Assembly (NCBI GenBank): GCA_963970005.1
Contig: CAXAMN010025250.1
Span: 1,385,164 to 1,449,163, forward strand
DNA length: 64,000 nucleotides
Direction: 5' to 3'
Origin: Durusdinium trenchii
Taxonomy: Eukaryota; Sar; Dinophyceae; Suessiales; Symbiodiniaceae
A program made the translations under genes and the position numbers. The notes beneath the pieces were generated by a model that worked only from the letters and a program-made list of their open reading frames with translations, was not told the origin of the DNA and ran no database searches. Below are positions 31,998-40,459 of the stretch, piece by piece (position 1 is the stretch's first letter; each line of letters begins with the position of its first letter).

Positions 31998-33587
31998 ATG
32001 GCCGCCATGGCTCGACGGAGGCAGCGGACGGCCGCGGAGGGCGGAGGCACGGCGAGCGCCGAATCCCCGGAAGGGGGTTCCTCCATGGAAAGTGCCCGAG
32101 AGGAGGGTGGCACTTTGGCGCTGGAAGATGCGCCGCCGGAGGCGGGAGTCGTCGCTTTGGTCTCGCAGGAGCTGCTGCCGGTTGGCCCCCCGACCTCCTA
32201 TGGCCCTCAGAGGCGAGAGGAGTCCAGAAAGAAGGATGGGAAAGGGTTTGGGGGACACCCAGTCCCCCAGGTAAATCCCTTTTGGTCGCAGACGATGAAG
32301 GATGAAGCTATGCTCCGAGCGATGCGACCTACATCACTGCCACAGAGTTCGGCACCTTCGACTGGAGAGATGGCGGCCGAGGATGCGGTTGGGATGGACC
32401 TCAAGGAGGTTATGAAGGCCGTGATGGCACAGAATTCGATGCTCAAGAGGGAGTTGGTGGAACTGAAGAAGAAGATCGAGGACTCCGACCGGGAGAAGGA
32501 CAAGGGTCTCAAGGAGGCTGATCGACCGAGGCCTCCATCGTCGACTCCTCCACCGAGTCCACCGACAGGTCCGCCACCCACCACTCCAGAGGCTGAAAGG
32601 AAGGTGGGCACAACGACCCTGGGAGCGATTCCAGAGTTTCCTGGAGATGGATATGGAGGACTACAGCATGCGGTTCATCGACCTTCGGGAGAACTTCATG
32701 AAGTTGGACGTGGACCTCCTCCGGTACCAGAATCGTGGCTGGGTGCCATTCAAGCGGGAGTTCTTGGAGGGCAGGGTCGCGGATTTGAGAACAGGGAGGG
32801 ATTTGCAACTCCACATCACGGAACCCAAGGAGGGCTAGGACCTGGTCGTGGAGGACTTCCGGACTGCGCCGTGAAGAATGGGGACCTGAGCAAGGGTTCG
32901 CCGTTGGAGCAAGCTGCCCAGTCGGTGTTGAGACAGTTGGGGACAGGAGCTTCCGATGGTGGCTGGGGAGAATCCATTCGTTCGGTGGAGCTGCCGCCCC
33001 TACCGGAGATGAGAGAAGGGGAGCTTGGGTCGCTGGTGTTGGGAGATTGGATTCAACTCATCTCCCCAACTATGAGGGATTTGAGCGCCACTTCATGGAA
33101 ATGGTGGGAGGAAGTCCTGCAGTTGGCCATGGCGGCTTACAGGGAATGGCTGAGAGCTGAGCCAGTCCAGCGGCTTCACATCAAGACACAAGTGCCGGCA
33201 GAGTGTGGTACAGTGTGGAGCAGGCTGGAGCAGAGGGGACAGCTTATGTTGCTGAATGCCGTGCCGAACTCCATTCGAGCAGAGACACTGGCGAACAGGG
33301 CTTCAAGTTCGGTGGACGTGCTATATGCTCTGTTCAGGAGGTACCAGCCAGGAGGACTGGCTGAGAGATCCAGGCTTCTGCGCCAGCTGGTGGAGCCGAA
33401 AACACCACAGGGACTCAATGAGACGGTGGAACTCCTCAGGGGATGGCGGAGAAGTCTTCGACGAGCTCAGGAACTTGAGATTGCGACCCCGGATTCGACT
33501 TTGCTTCTGGGGGCTTTGGACAAGATGTCTGATCGAACAGATTGTCAAGGCATCGAACCAGGCAGCATTCCGGACCTCTGCTACTAG
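31998..33587 (+). CDS. Gag N-terminal and central part of the second element, frame-damaged
   Basis: Nominally 529 aa from the ATG at 31998. Residues about 1-210 are polar with a Lys/Glu helix (LKRELVELKKKI) and a Pro-rich linker. Between about 32640 and 32838 the +1 frame carries the protein-like sequence (MRFIDLRENFMKLDVDLL...), while this frame gives Gly/His-rich nonsense. From about 32880 this frame is again convincing and matches the helical Gag core of dinoflagellate copia families (WKWWEEVLQLAMAAYREWL, LLNAVPNSIR, LYALFRRYQPGG). Near 33528 it loses the reading frame again and stops. Compensating indels or programmed shifts are both possible; indels seem likelier. Confidence 0.8.
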   Translation: MAAMARRRQRTAAEGGGTASAESPEGGSSMESAREEGGTLALEDAPPEAGVVALVSQELLPVGPPTSYGPQRREESRKKDGKGFGGHPVPQVNPFWSQTMKDEAMLRAMRPTSLPQSSAPSTGEMAAEDAVGMDLKEVMKAVMAQNSMLKRELVELKKKIEDSDREKDKGLKEADRPRPPSSTPPPSPPTGPPPTTPEAERKVGTTTLGAIPEFPGDGYGGLQHAVHRPSGELHEVGRGPPPVPESWLGAIQAGVLGGQGRGFENREGFATPHHGTQGGLGPGRGGLPDCAVKNGDLSKGSPLEQAAQSVLRQLGTGASDGGWGESIRSVELPPLPEMREGELGSLVLGDWIQLISPTMRDLSATSWKWWEEVLQLAMAAYREWLRAEPVQRLHIKTQVPAECGTVWSRLEQRGQLMLLNAVPNSIRAETLANRASSSVDVLYALFRRYQPGGLAERSRLLRQLVEPKTPQGLNETVELLRGWRRSLRRAQELEIATPDSTLLLGALDKMSDRTDCQGIEPGSIPDLCY

Positions 33588-34230
33588 GGCGGCGCTGGGG
33601 GTGGACGTGACTCCTACGCTGGAATCCGTGCTGAACTTCGCGGATATGCTGACAGCTGAGGCAGAGGCACTGGCCATCAGCGAAATCCAGCCCCAGAATG
33701 AGGTCAAGTCCAACCCCCCGACCACCAAGGTCAAGGCAATGTCCACGGTCTTTGAGGAGAAGCCGGACAAAGGGGCTGGAAAGTCCAAGGGCGATGGCAA
33801 GCAGGAAGAAAGAGTTTGCCGGTTCTGGGGGTCTGAAGACGGCTGCCGGAAGGGGCAAGAATGCCGGTTCAAGCATGAATGGGGAAGCCTGGAGAAGAAA
33901 GGTCGGTGCTTTGGCTGCTCCTCGACAAAACACACCAAGAAGGAGTGCCCTGCGACAAGGGTGAAAGGTGAGGGAGATAAGCATGTCAAGACCTTCAAGA
34001 AGGAGAATGACAAGGGCTCGGGAGCTAAGAAAGGGGAGAAGGACATGGACGGAGAGTCGCAGCAGATTTCCCCGGATCCCGTTGCTGATGACAAGAAGAT
34101 TGAGAAGCCCGCAGCGAGTTCTGGCGAGGTGCAGGCATTGCTGTCGGAGGCAACGACTCTCTTGAAGAGCTTGAGGCCCGTTGGAGCACTCTTCGAGCTC
34201 TACTGGGAGGACCGCCCTGCAGGACGATGA
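33256..34230 (+). CDS. Gag C-terminal part with CCCH and CCHC zinc motifs
   Basis: This frame is +1 to the previous ORF. The part after about 33530 is the true continuation of Gag (RCLIEQIVKASNQAAF). It contains a CCCH finger C-X8-C-X5-C-X3-H (CRFWGSEDGCRKGQECRFKH, about 33819-33878) immediately followed by a retroviral-type knuckle C-X2-C-X4-H-X4-C (CFGCSSTKHTKKEC, about 33908-33949) and a Lys-rich tail. It ends at TGA 34228-34230, where a protease would be expected in intact relatives. The first 90 or so codons before 33530 are a shadow of the previous ORF. Confidence 0.8.
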   Translation: MPCRTPFEQRHWRTGLQVRWTCYMLCSGGTSQEDWLRDPGFCASWWSRKHHRDSMRRWNSSGDGGEVFDELRNLRLRPRIRLCFWGLWTRCLIEQIVKASNQAAFRTSATRAALGVDVTPTLESVLNFADMLTAEAEALAISEIQPQNEVKSNPPTTKVKAMSTVFEEKPDKGAGKSKGDGKQEERVCRFWGSEDGCRKGQECRFKHEWGSLEKKGRCFGCSSTKHTKKECPATRVKGEGDKHVKTFKKENDKGSGAKKGEKDMDGESQQISPDPVADDKKIEKPAASSGEVQALLSEATTLLKSLRPVGALFELYWEDRPAGR

Positions 34231-34275
34231 GCCGATTGCGATACCGACAACCTGGGCCTCCACCACTCCGAGAAC

Positions 34276-37200
34276 GTGAAGGTCCAGGGCGATTCGGATT
34301 GCCAAATCTGGATCCAGTCTTGCATGAAGCAGCAGGTGGAGGACGATACGCTCCTCTGGCTGAGGCAGGTCTACCTTCACCACAGAGCGTCGAGGGCAGC
34401 ACAACCGAGGATGGTGGTGACAGCTTTGGAACAGCCAGATGACCCGGAAGCCTATCTGGGTGACGTCAAGAAGGGCACTGGGGGAGCGGGGATCTCGGAG
34501 AAGGATGAGAAGTCCGGTGAGGGGACAACCCATCCCCGGTACCCGACTTATTGGTCCTGGCCGGAATGGCGAACTATGAAGGAGCAGTGGGGTCTGTTTG
34601 AAGTGAGATTCGACCAAGGTCCAATGGGGCACGCCCGGAGGAAACCTACGAGACTGGGCACGAACATGCCAAAGCTCCTTGAGTTAGAAGGCTTGCGAGG
34701 ACCAGGACACGGGGGAGAAGAAAATCAGGGAGACTCCATCCAGGCACGGATTGCCCGGTCAAGATCATGGGCATCCTGGGCGCCAGGGTTGAAGGCAGCA
34801 CTGGTGATAGCGGTGAGGGACGCCCTGGGAGATGGACTCCCTCGTGCCAAGAGAATGAATCTGGACCAGTGGAAGCGGCATCTCCTCAATGGACATCTGC
34901 CATACAGCAGAGAATGCAAGGCTTGCGTGGTTGCTGCCTCGAGAAGCAAGGCTCACCGACGCATTCCACACCCAGATGCGTATACTCTGTCGATCGACAC
35001 AGCTGGACCGTTCCAGTTGGCGGAGGATCAACTGGGAAAAGGGCGCTACTTGTTGGTGGGCGTCTACCTGGCTCCGGTGACGAAGGAGGGACAGTCGCTG
35101 ATCCCGATCAACGAAGAGGAGGAGTTGCCGGGAGCGGGAGAGAACGGCCCAGAGCTGCAGGTGGTCGAAGACGAAGAGAACGAGGGCGTGAGAGAAGAGT
35201 GGCCTGGCCTAGATGATGAAGAGGCATGGTTGGAGAAGGTTGAGGTGGAGAGCGACTTCCAGGTCAAGCAGATCCTTGTGGTTGAGATCTTGGAGAACCG
35301 TGGAGGACCAGCAGTCGTCGAGGCAGTTGGAAGGATGGCGGCGAAGCTGGACTTTCTTGGCCTTCCCGTCAAGCGGCTCCACTCAGACCGGGCAGGAGAA
35401 TACCAATCTCGGACCTTCCAGAAGTGGTGCCATGACAGGGGCATTATGAGAACCTTCAATGATGGCGACAACTTCAAGGGCAATGGCCGTGCGGAGAATG
35501 CGATTGCCCAGGTGAAACGGGGTGCAAGAACGCTTCTCATTGCAGCCGGCTTGAACGAGAGCTTTTGGTGCCATGCGGCAAGGCATTGGGCTGAAGGCCG
35601 CCTGAGACGGCAGCTGGAATCGATGGGTTGGAAGAGGAGAGAACTGGCCCCCTTCGGACAGGTCATCTGGGCGAAAAGGAAATACTACAGCGACCGGCAG
35701 AAGTACCTCTCAACGACCAGGACTCAAGTCCGGGTGCTGTGTCCGGCGGTCACGATGTCAATGACGACTCCGGGCTACCTGGTTCAGGAGATTGAGACAG
35801 GAAAGCTGTTCCACACCGGAGACATCATCCAGGTTGGGGAGATCCCGGAGGCTGAGGTCCCTGAGAGGGAAGCAGGAGTCATCCACGAGGTGGACGATCG
35901 GGAGGAGACAGACCAGCCTCGGAAGAGACCTGGCCGGATTCGGAGGTGTGTGAAGAGGCAGTCGAGTCAGGAAGATGGATGTGTGGCCGCAAGCTGGGGG
36001 GAGCTACAGCATCGAGGAGCCCAACTTTTGGCTCGGGAGTTGAGCCTGCTAGAGGAGGATGAAGGTGAGATCGTGAACGAGAGGTTCTTAAAGATGTTGA
36101 CCACGGAGGTCGAAGAGATAGTCGAGGAAGCCGTGAGAGAAGGGCGACAGGAAGAGGCACAACAGTTGGCGGAGGCCGAACAGGCAGTGGGAGACCAACA
36201 GGAGTTCCTGCAGACCAGGATGGTAGGGCTGGCTGAAGTTCGGAAGCACTTGAAAGAGTGGAGACCGTCGATGCTTGAGGAATACAACGCCCTGATCAAG
36301 GAGTCCGAAGCCGTTGAAGCCATCGACCAGAGGCAGGCAAATCAGTTGAAGGAGGAGGCCAAGTCTCTGGGGAAGGACTTTGATCTTGTCCCGGCCAAGG
36401 CTATTTTTAGCCGGAAGGCGGGAACTGGAAGACACAAGTGTCGAGGAGTCGCATGTGGCAACTTCATGAATGCCAAGAGCTCTGAGTCCACTTTCGCATC
36501 AGGAGCTAGTGGGATTGAGGTGAGGATGCTGATCAAGATGGCATCGATCAACCAGTGGGCCCTCGCCACCATTGACGTCAAGACGGCGTTCCTCAACGCA
36601 CCTGCTGCCCATGACAGAGGGACAGTAGTGGTTCAACCACCAAGAATCTTCCAGGAGGCGGAGGTGCTCCAGGATTCGAATGAGCTTTGGTTGGTCAAGA
36701 AAGCCTTGTACGGGTTAGTGACGTCCCCTCGTGATTGGTGTGATCATAGAGATGAGAAAATCAAGGCCTTCAAGTGGGAAAGTGAAGGAAGACAGGTGCG
36801 GGTGCAGTCGACACCTCAGGCGGACATCTGGTTGCTCCAGGAGCTGGAGGCTCAGGGGATATGGGTCACCAAGGGAGCGCTGGCGACGTACGTAGATGAC
36901 GTACTGATCGTGGGTGAAGAGAAGATCATCCAAGGGTTCATTGACCAGGTCCGAGAACACTGGAAGATCGGTGACCCTTCATGGGTGGCAGAAGGCCAGG
37001 AGCCAGTGCGATTCCTGGGAATGGAGATTGAGAAGCGGGGAAGGGACTATGTCATTCACCAGCAGGCGTACATCACCAACCTCCTCAACGAGTATGACGA
37101 GAAGGAGCGAAGCGCCTTGGGCCAGGTGCGAACCCCAGAGGAGGAGGAACACCCCACGGCGGAGCAAGTCCTTCGAGCACAGAAAGAGACCGGGGAGCTG

Positions 37201-39606
37201 TTGTGGGTGGCAGGGAGAACACGTCCTGACCTGTCGCTTGGGGTGGGAATCATGTCCCAGTGGGCATCGAAGAGGCCGAAGCAGGTGATCAAGATTGGGA
37301 GGCAGCTCCGAGCTCACCTTCGGGAAACAGTGGAAGAAGTCCTGGTGATGACCGCTGACGCTGGGACGGGGGGAGCCGAGCTCGAGAGCCGTGAGGAGGC
37401 CATGATCCAGAACGTTGACATCTACACGGATGCCTCGTATGGGTCATCGGAGTTGAAGAGCATCTCTGGCGTTGCAGTCTTCGTTGGAGGGACGCCAGTA
37501 GGGTGGCAGACGACGCGCCAGCCCTTTGTCACCCTGTCGACTGCAGAGGCAGAGCTGATGGCGCTGCTGGAGGGGCTGATTGCGGGGAGATCGACCGCGG
37601 CTCTGATCGAGGCGGTGACCGGGGAGACTACCAGGGTGAGGTTCCACTCCGATTCCACTGCAGCGATAGCGATTGCCACAGGTACTACATCATCGTGGAG
37701 GACCAGGCACTTGAGGATCCGAGCAGCCGGACTCACCGAGGCGATCAAAGAGAAGGAGATCACCTTGGATCACGTGTCCGGGAAGGTCCTTGTGGCAGAT
37801 GGCCTCACCAAACAACTCACGGGACCGGCCTTGGGGAGGTTCAAGAAGGCTATGGGTCTCAAAGGGGTAGAGAAAGAGCCGATTGAAGTCAAAAAGATTG
37901 AGCTGTCCAAGACAATCGACCCGGGCTTCACGAGAGGACTAGGACTCCTAGTTGCAGCGGCCAGTCTGATGGGGAGAGTGGAGGCTGCGGAGGTGGAGGT
38001 GGCAGAGACTACGGGAGAGTGGTGGATCATTGTCCTGATCACGGCCGCCATCGCCATTCTGGTTGACATTGCCTTCCGGGTAGGAGCTTCGGGCGTTCAG
38101 CGATGGTTTAGGCCAAAAGAAGAGATCAAGGTGAAGTTGCTCAATCCTGAGGCTCGGCTTCCGACGAGGGGATCAGACCAGGCAGCGGGACTAGACTTGT
38201 ACTCAACCATTGAGACCCTGGTTCCACCTGGCGAGAGCGTCCTGATCAAGACGGGGATTGCCATGGAGTTGCCGACTGGCACCTACGGAAGAATAGCCCC
38301 ACGATCATCACTGGCAATTCGAGGCATTGAAACGGGAGCTGGAGTGGTGGACCGAGACTTCCGGGGCGAAGTGAAGGTTCTGCTGAGGAACTGGTCTGAT
38401 GACGACCTAAGGGTCTACAAGGGTGATCGAGTGGCTCAGTTGGTCGTGGAGCGCATCCTGGAGGTGGGGGTTAACCACGTGGAGGACCTGAGCGAAACTC
38501 AGAGGGGAAGCAGAGGTTTTGGATACTCAGCCCACGAAGAAGCATACCCTTGGGCAGAACCTGATGACCCCCTCTACCAGAGACAAGAGCTGGGAACAAG
38601 TACACCCGTGAGCCGGATCTCATTGAGAACGATGAGGGTAAGCCCAGGTCGGGACCAAGTTCCGGAAACAAACCCTGGGCAGACATCGGCTGAAGAGGCA
38701 GGCAGGGGAACTGGCCAACCATCTCCAAGCCGACCTGAACCAGCTGAACGTCATCCGGGACCCGATCCTGACCTATGGCATCGTGGACACTATGATCCGG
38801 AGGCAGAGAGGAAAAGGAGAGCGAGCCTGGGCCTGGGAATGTCGGCCTGGGATCGGATGATGGAGAGGCGAGGCCCTAGGAAGAACTTCGGAGGGACTTG
38901 GATCATGATGGATTCCGAGGGCACTCACGTGATCTTCAATGAGCACGGCTCGGATCGACCACCGCAGCCCTCGGTAACACAGAGAGCTGAAGGGGTAGAG
39001 GAAGGCACTACATCATCGGCATCGAAGGGGGCACCGGGCATTGGAGCTGGCGAGACGGAGGAGAAAGTCGAGACCGAAGGAGCAGCAGGCTCCAGGGGCG
39101 GGGCGTCCGAGATGATGGCCTTCGGAAGCAGGGGAATCGGGATGAGGAGTGAGGCATTGAACTTCATCTCACCGGTCGGCGATGGCATCACACTCGGGAA
39201 GTGGACCCTATGGAACGAGGAGGTGTGGGATTTCCTGCAGGACGAGCTCTTTCAGCCGGGGTTCTTCACGGCGGCGCTGCGAAGGAAGGTGGGAGTTCCA
39301 CCGAAGAGGACTGCAGCAAAGGACACGTGGCTGACGATCGAGGACCTGCCTGACGGGGGGAAGGTGACGATCAGGGAACACGTCCAGGAGAGGAAGAAGA
39401 TGTTCGACTTTGAGAACCCGCATCTCTGGGACGAGCGAGAGTGGCTGCCATGGAGGCTCACGATTGCTTGGGCGACCCTGAGGAAGGAGAAGTACATCAT
39501 GGTCGACAAGAGGCAGGGGAAGAGAAGCTCCTATCTGCCCAACACGTGGGTCGGCTACACGCTCTTCAGGACACCCAGACCTGAAGTGAAAGGGGGCTTG
39601 AGCTGA
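34276..39606 (+). CDS. Pol-dUTPase polyprotein of the second element, 1776 aa, no protease
   Basis: Same frame as the preceding ORF, separated from it by a stop. Order: residues about 10-150 are the C-terminal half of a C5-methyltransferase-like region (LEQPDDPEAY, FDQGPMGH..RKPT); integrase zinc part HLLNGHLPYSRECKAC; integrase catalytic SIDTAG, HSDRAG and GRAEN; RT with IDVKTAFLNAP, LYGL and YVDDVLI; RNase H with YTDAS, AEAE, HSDST and VADGLTK; a hydrophobic pair, LGLLVAAASLMG and WWIIVLITAAIAILVDIAF (about 38040-38080); then a dUTPase with motif 1 AAGLDLYS, motif 2 GRIAPRSSLA, motif 3 GAGVVDRDFRGEV (catalytic Asp), motif 4 KGDRVAQLVVE and motif 5 RGSRGFGYSA. About 360 further residues are unknown, with other frames looking coding at about 38600-38840. 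The dUTPase would remove dUTP during cDNA synthesis. Confidence 0.92.
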   Translation: MKVQGDSDCQIWIQSCMKQQVEDDTLLWLRQVYLHHRASRAAQPRMVVTALEQPDDPEAYLGDVKKGTGGAGISEKDEKSGEGTTHPRYPTYWSWPEWRTMKEQWGLFEVRFDQGPMGHARRKPTRLGTNMPKLLELEGLRGPGHGGEENQGDSIQARIARSRSWASWAPGLKAALVIAVRDALGDGLPRAKRMNLDQWKRHLLNGHLPYSRECKACVVAASRSKAHRRIPHPDAYTLSIDTAGPFQLAEDQLGKGRYLLVGVYLAPVTKEGQSLIPINEEEELPGAGENGPELQVVEDEENEGVREEWPGLDDEEAWLEKVEVESDFQVKQILVVEILENRGGPAVVEAVGRMAAKLDFLGLPVKRLHSDRAGEYQSRTFQKWCHDRGIMRTFNDGDNFKGNGRAENAIAQVKRGARTLLIAAGLNESFWCHAARHWAEGRLRRQLESMGWKRRELAPFGQVIWAKRKYYSDRQKYLSTTRTQVRVLCPAVTMSMTTPGYLVQEIETGKLFHTGDIIQVGEIPEAEVPEREAGVIHEVDDREETDQPRKRPGRIRRCVKRQSSQEDGCVAASWGELQHRGAQLLARELSLLEEDEGEIVNERFLKMLTTEVEEIVEEAVREGRQEEAQQLAEAEQAVGDQQEFLQTRMVGLAEVRKHLKEWRPSMLEEYNALIKESEAVEAIDQRQANQLKEEAKSLGKDFDLVPAKAIFSRKAGTGRHKCRGVACGNFMNAKSSESTFASGASGIEVRMLIKMASINQWALATIDVKTAFLNAPAAHDRGTVVVQPPRIFQEAEVLQDSNELWLVKKALYGLVTSPRDWCDHRDEKIKAFKWESEGRQVRVQSTPQADIWLLQELEAQGIWVTKGALATYVDDVLIVGEEKIIQGFIDQVREHWKIGDPSWVAEGQEPVRFLGMEIEKRGRDYVIHQQAYITNLLNEYDEKERSALGQVRTPEEEEHPTAEQVLRAQKETGELLWVAGRTRPDLSLGVGIMSQWASKRPKQVIKIGRQLRAHLRETVEEVLVMTADAGTGGAELESREEAMIQNVDIYTDASYGSSELKSISGVAVFVGGTPVGWQTTRQPFVTLSTAEAELMALLEGLIAGRSTAALIEAVTGETTRVRFHSDSTAAIAIATGTTSSWRTRHLRIRAAGLTEAIKEKEITLDHVSGKVLVADGLTKQLTGPALGRFKKAMGLKGVEKEPIEVKKIELSKTIDPGFTRGLGLLVAAASLMGRVEAAEVEVAETTGEWWIIVLITAAIAILVDIAFRVGASGVQRWFRPKEEIKVKLLNPEARLPTRGSDQAAGLDLYSTIETLVPPGESVLIKTGIAMELPTGTYGRIAPRSSLAIRGIETGAGVVDRDFRGEVKVLLRNWSDDDLRVYKGDRVAQLVVERILEVGVNHVEDLSETQRGSRGFGYSAHEEAYPWAEPDDPLYQRQELGTSTPVSRISLRTMRVSPGRDQVPETNPGQTSAEEAGRGTGQPSPSRPEPAERHPGPDPDLWHRGHYDPEAERKRRASLGLGMSAWDRMMERRGPRKNFGGTWIMMDSEGTHVIFNEHGSDRPPQPSVTQRAEGVEEGTTSSASKGAPGIGAGETEEKVETEGAAGSRGGASEMMAFGSRGIGMRSEALNFISPVGDGITLGKWTLWNEEVWDFLQDELFQPGFFTAALRRKVGVPPKRTAAKDTWLTIEDLPDGGKVTIREHVQERKKMFDFENPHLWDEREWLPWRLTIAWATLRKEKYIMVDKRQGKRSSYLPNTWVGYTLFRTPRPEVKGGLS
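38124..38546 (+). other. dUTPase domain within the polyprotein
   Basis: All five conserved motifs of trimeric dUTP nucleotidohydrolases are present in order and correctly spaced, including the motif 3 Asp and a Phe in motif 5. It lies C-terminal to RNase H and to a membrane-like segment, unlike lentiviral dUTPases, which sit between RNase H and integrase. Confidence 0.85.
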
Positions 39607-39667
39607 AGGTCAAAATGACCATTTTGAGCAGAGGCCAAAAGAGGCCGTCTGTTGGAAGGCACCGAAA

Positions 39668-39691
39668 TTGGCCGCTTCGGCCAAGGGGGAG
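39668..39691 (+). other. Polypurine tract with adjoining hairpin, second element
   Basis: TTGGCCG-CTT-CGGCCAA (39668-39684) is a perfect 7-bp stem with a 3-nt loop whose end overlaps the purine tract AAGGGGGAG (39683-39691), directly before the 3' LTR. Confidence 0.75.
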
Positions 39692-39848
39692 TGCCGGTGC
39701 ACAAATAGAGAAGTGTACCAAGTTTTTGAAGAAAGGTTGAGGGTGCAATGACACGCACTCAAATCGAGAAGTATACCAAGTCAGGGTGAACCCAAAGCCC
39801 TTTCTTTGTTCAAGTGCGGCAGAAAAAGCAGCCGCTTTGTGTTTGGCG
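39692..39848 (+). repeat. 3' LTR of the second copia-type element
   Basis: 157 bp, matching the 5' LTR by eye. Confidence 0.95.
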
Positions 39849-39910
39849 TGATGTTTCAACCTCCCCAGAAATGGACTCTGAAACCTTTCCAGGCTTCAGT
39901 GGGTTGAAAT
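39849..39910. repeat. 62-bp direct repeat flanking the second element, right copy
   Basis: Matches 31712-31773 by eye; it starts TGATGTTTCAACC and ends GGGTTGAAAT. The unique sequence resumes with ATCATCTAAG. Confidence 0.9.
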
Positions 39911-40364
39911 ATCATCTAAGAGTGTGGGGCCTTTTTCTGACTGCATTGCTGTCCTCGACTGCATTGAACATCGATTGCGACCTCGATGCCAGGCGGATCG
40001 CATGATGTACCAAAAACGGTGTCTCAGAGTTCTGAGCCCTTCAAGTGGCGCCAGGATTTGTGAGGACTTGGCTAGGTAAGGCTGAGATCCGGAAGATGTG
40101 GCACGTGGCTGGTATACTTGAGGCATGAGAGGCATGACTGGTGCCATGCGATTGGCACGTGCAGATGTTTTGTTTGGACGAAGGCATCATGGATCAAACA
40201 TGTTTGGAACCAGTTCTGCTGGAAGCCAAGTGGGATTGAGTGATATCTTGACTTCATGCCCCGTCCACTGGTTGAGTGATTGTGTCCCGCCAGGAGATCG
40301 CGGTCATGCCACTTCCATGGTTTAGAACAAAACACCTACCAGGTGTTCAACCATGTTCGACCAG

Positions 40365-40391
40365 GCGCTAGGCCAGTCGGACCTGATCATG
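40365..40391 (+). CDS. Weak candidate exon upstream of the 40460 gene end
   Basis: An acceptor GACCAG|GCG leads into ALGQSDLIM, and a GT donor in phase 0 follows. Phase and orientation would suit joining to the exon at 40460, but the segment is very short. Confidence 0.25.
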
Positions 40392-40459
40392 GTGGATCTG
40401 ACGAGATCTACGGGATGCTCCTGAGAGCTGGCTGAGCTTCCGAGATCACCACATCCAAG

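Larger units (their letters stand above)
31774..39848 (+). mobile_element. Second Ty1/copia-type LTR retrotransposon with dUTPase, internally defective
   Basis: Two 157-bp LTRs (31774-31930 and 39692-39848) that match by eye, a half-tRNA-type priming site (31931-31949) and a purine tract (39683-39691) frame a body encoding Gag, integrase, RT, RNase H, a hydrophobic segment and dUTPase. The coding region is split by frameshifts near 32640, 32870 and 33528 and a stop at 34228-34230. Protease and the first half of the methyltransferase-like region are missing between Gag and pol. The element is thus defective although its LTRs look young. Confidence 0.95.

Noticed and set aside
33321..34632. Minus-strand open frames of 257 and 398 codons
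   Set aside because: They are antisense shadows of the Gag and pol frames of the second element, which carry recognisable zinc and catalytic motifs.
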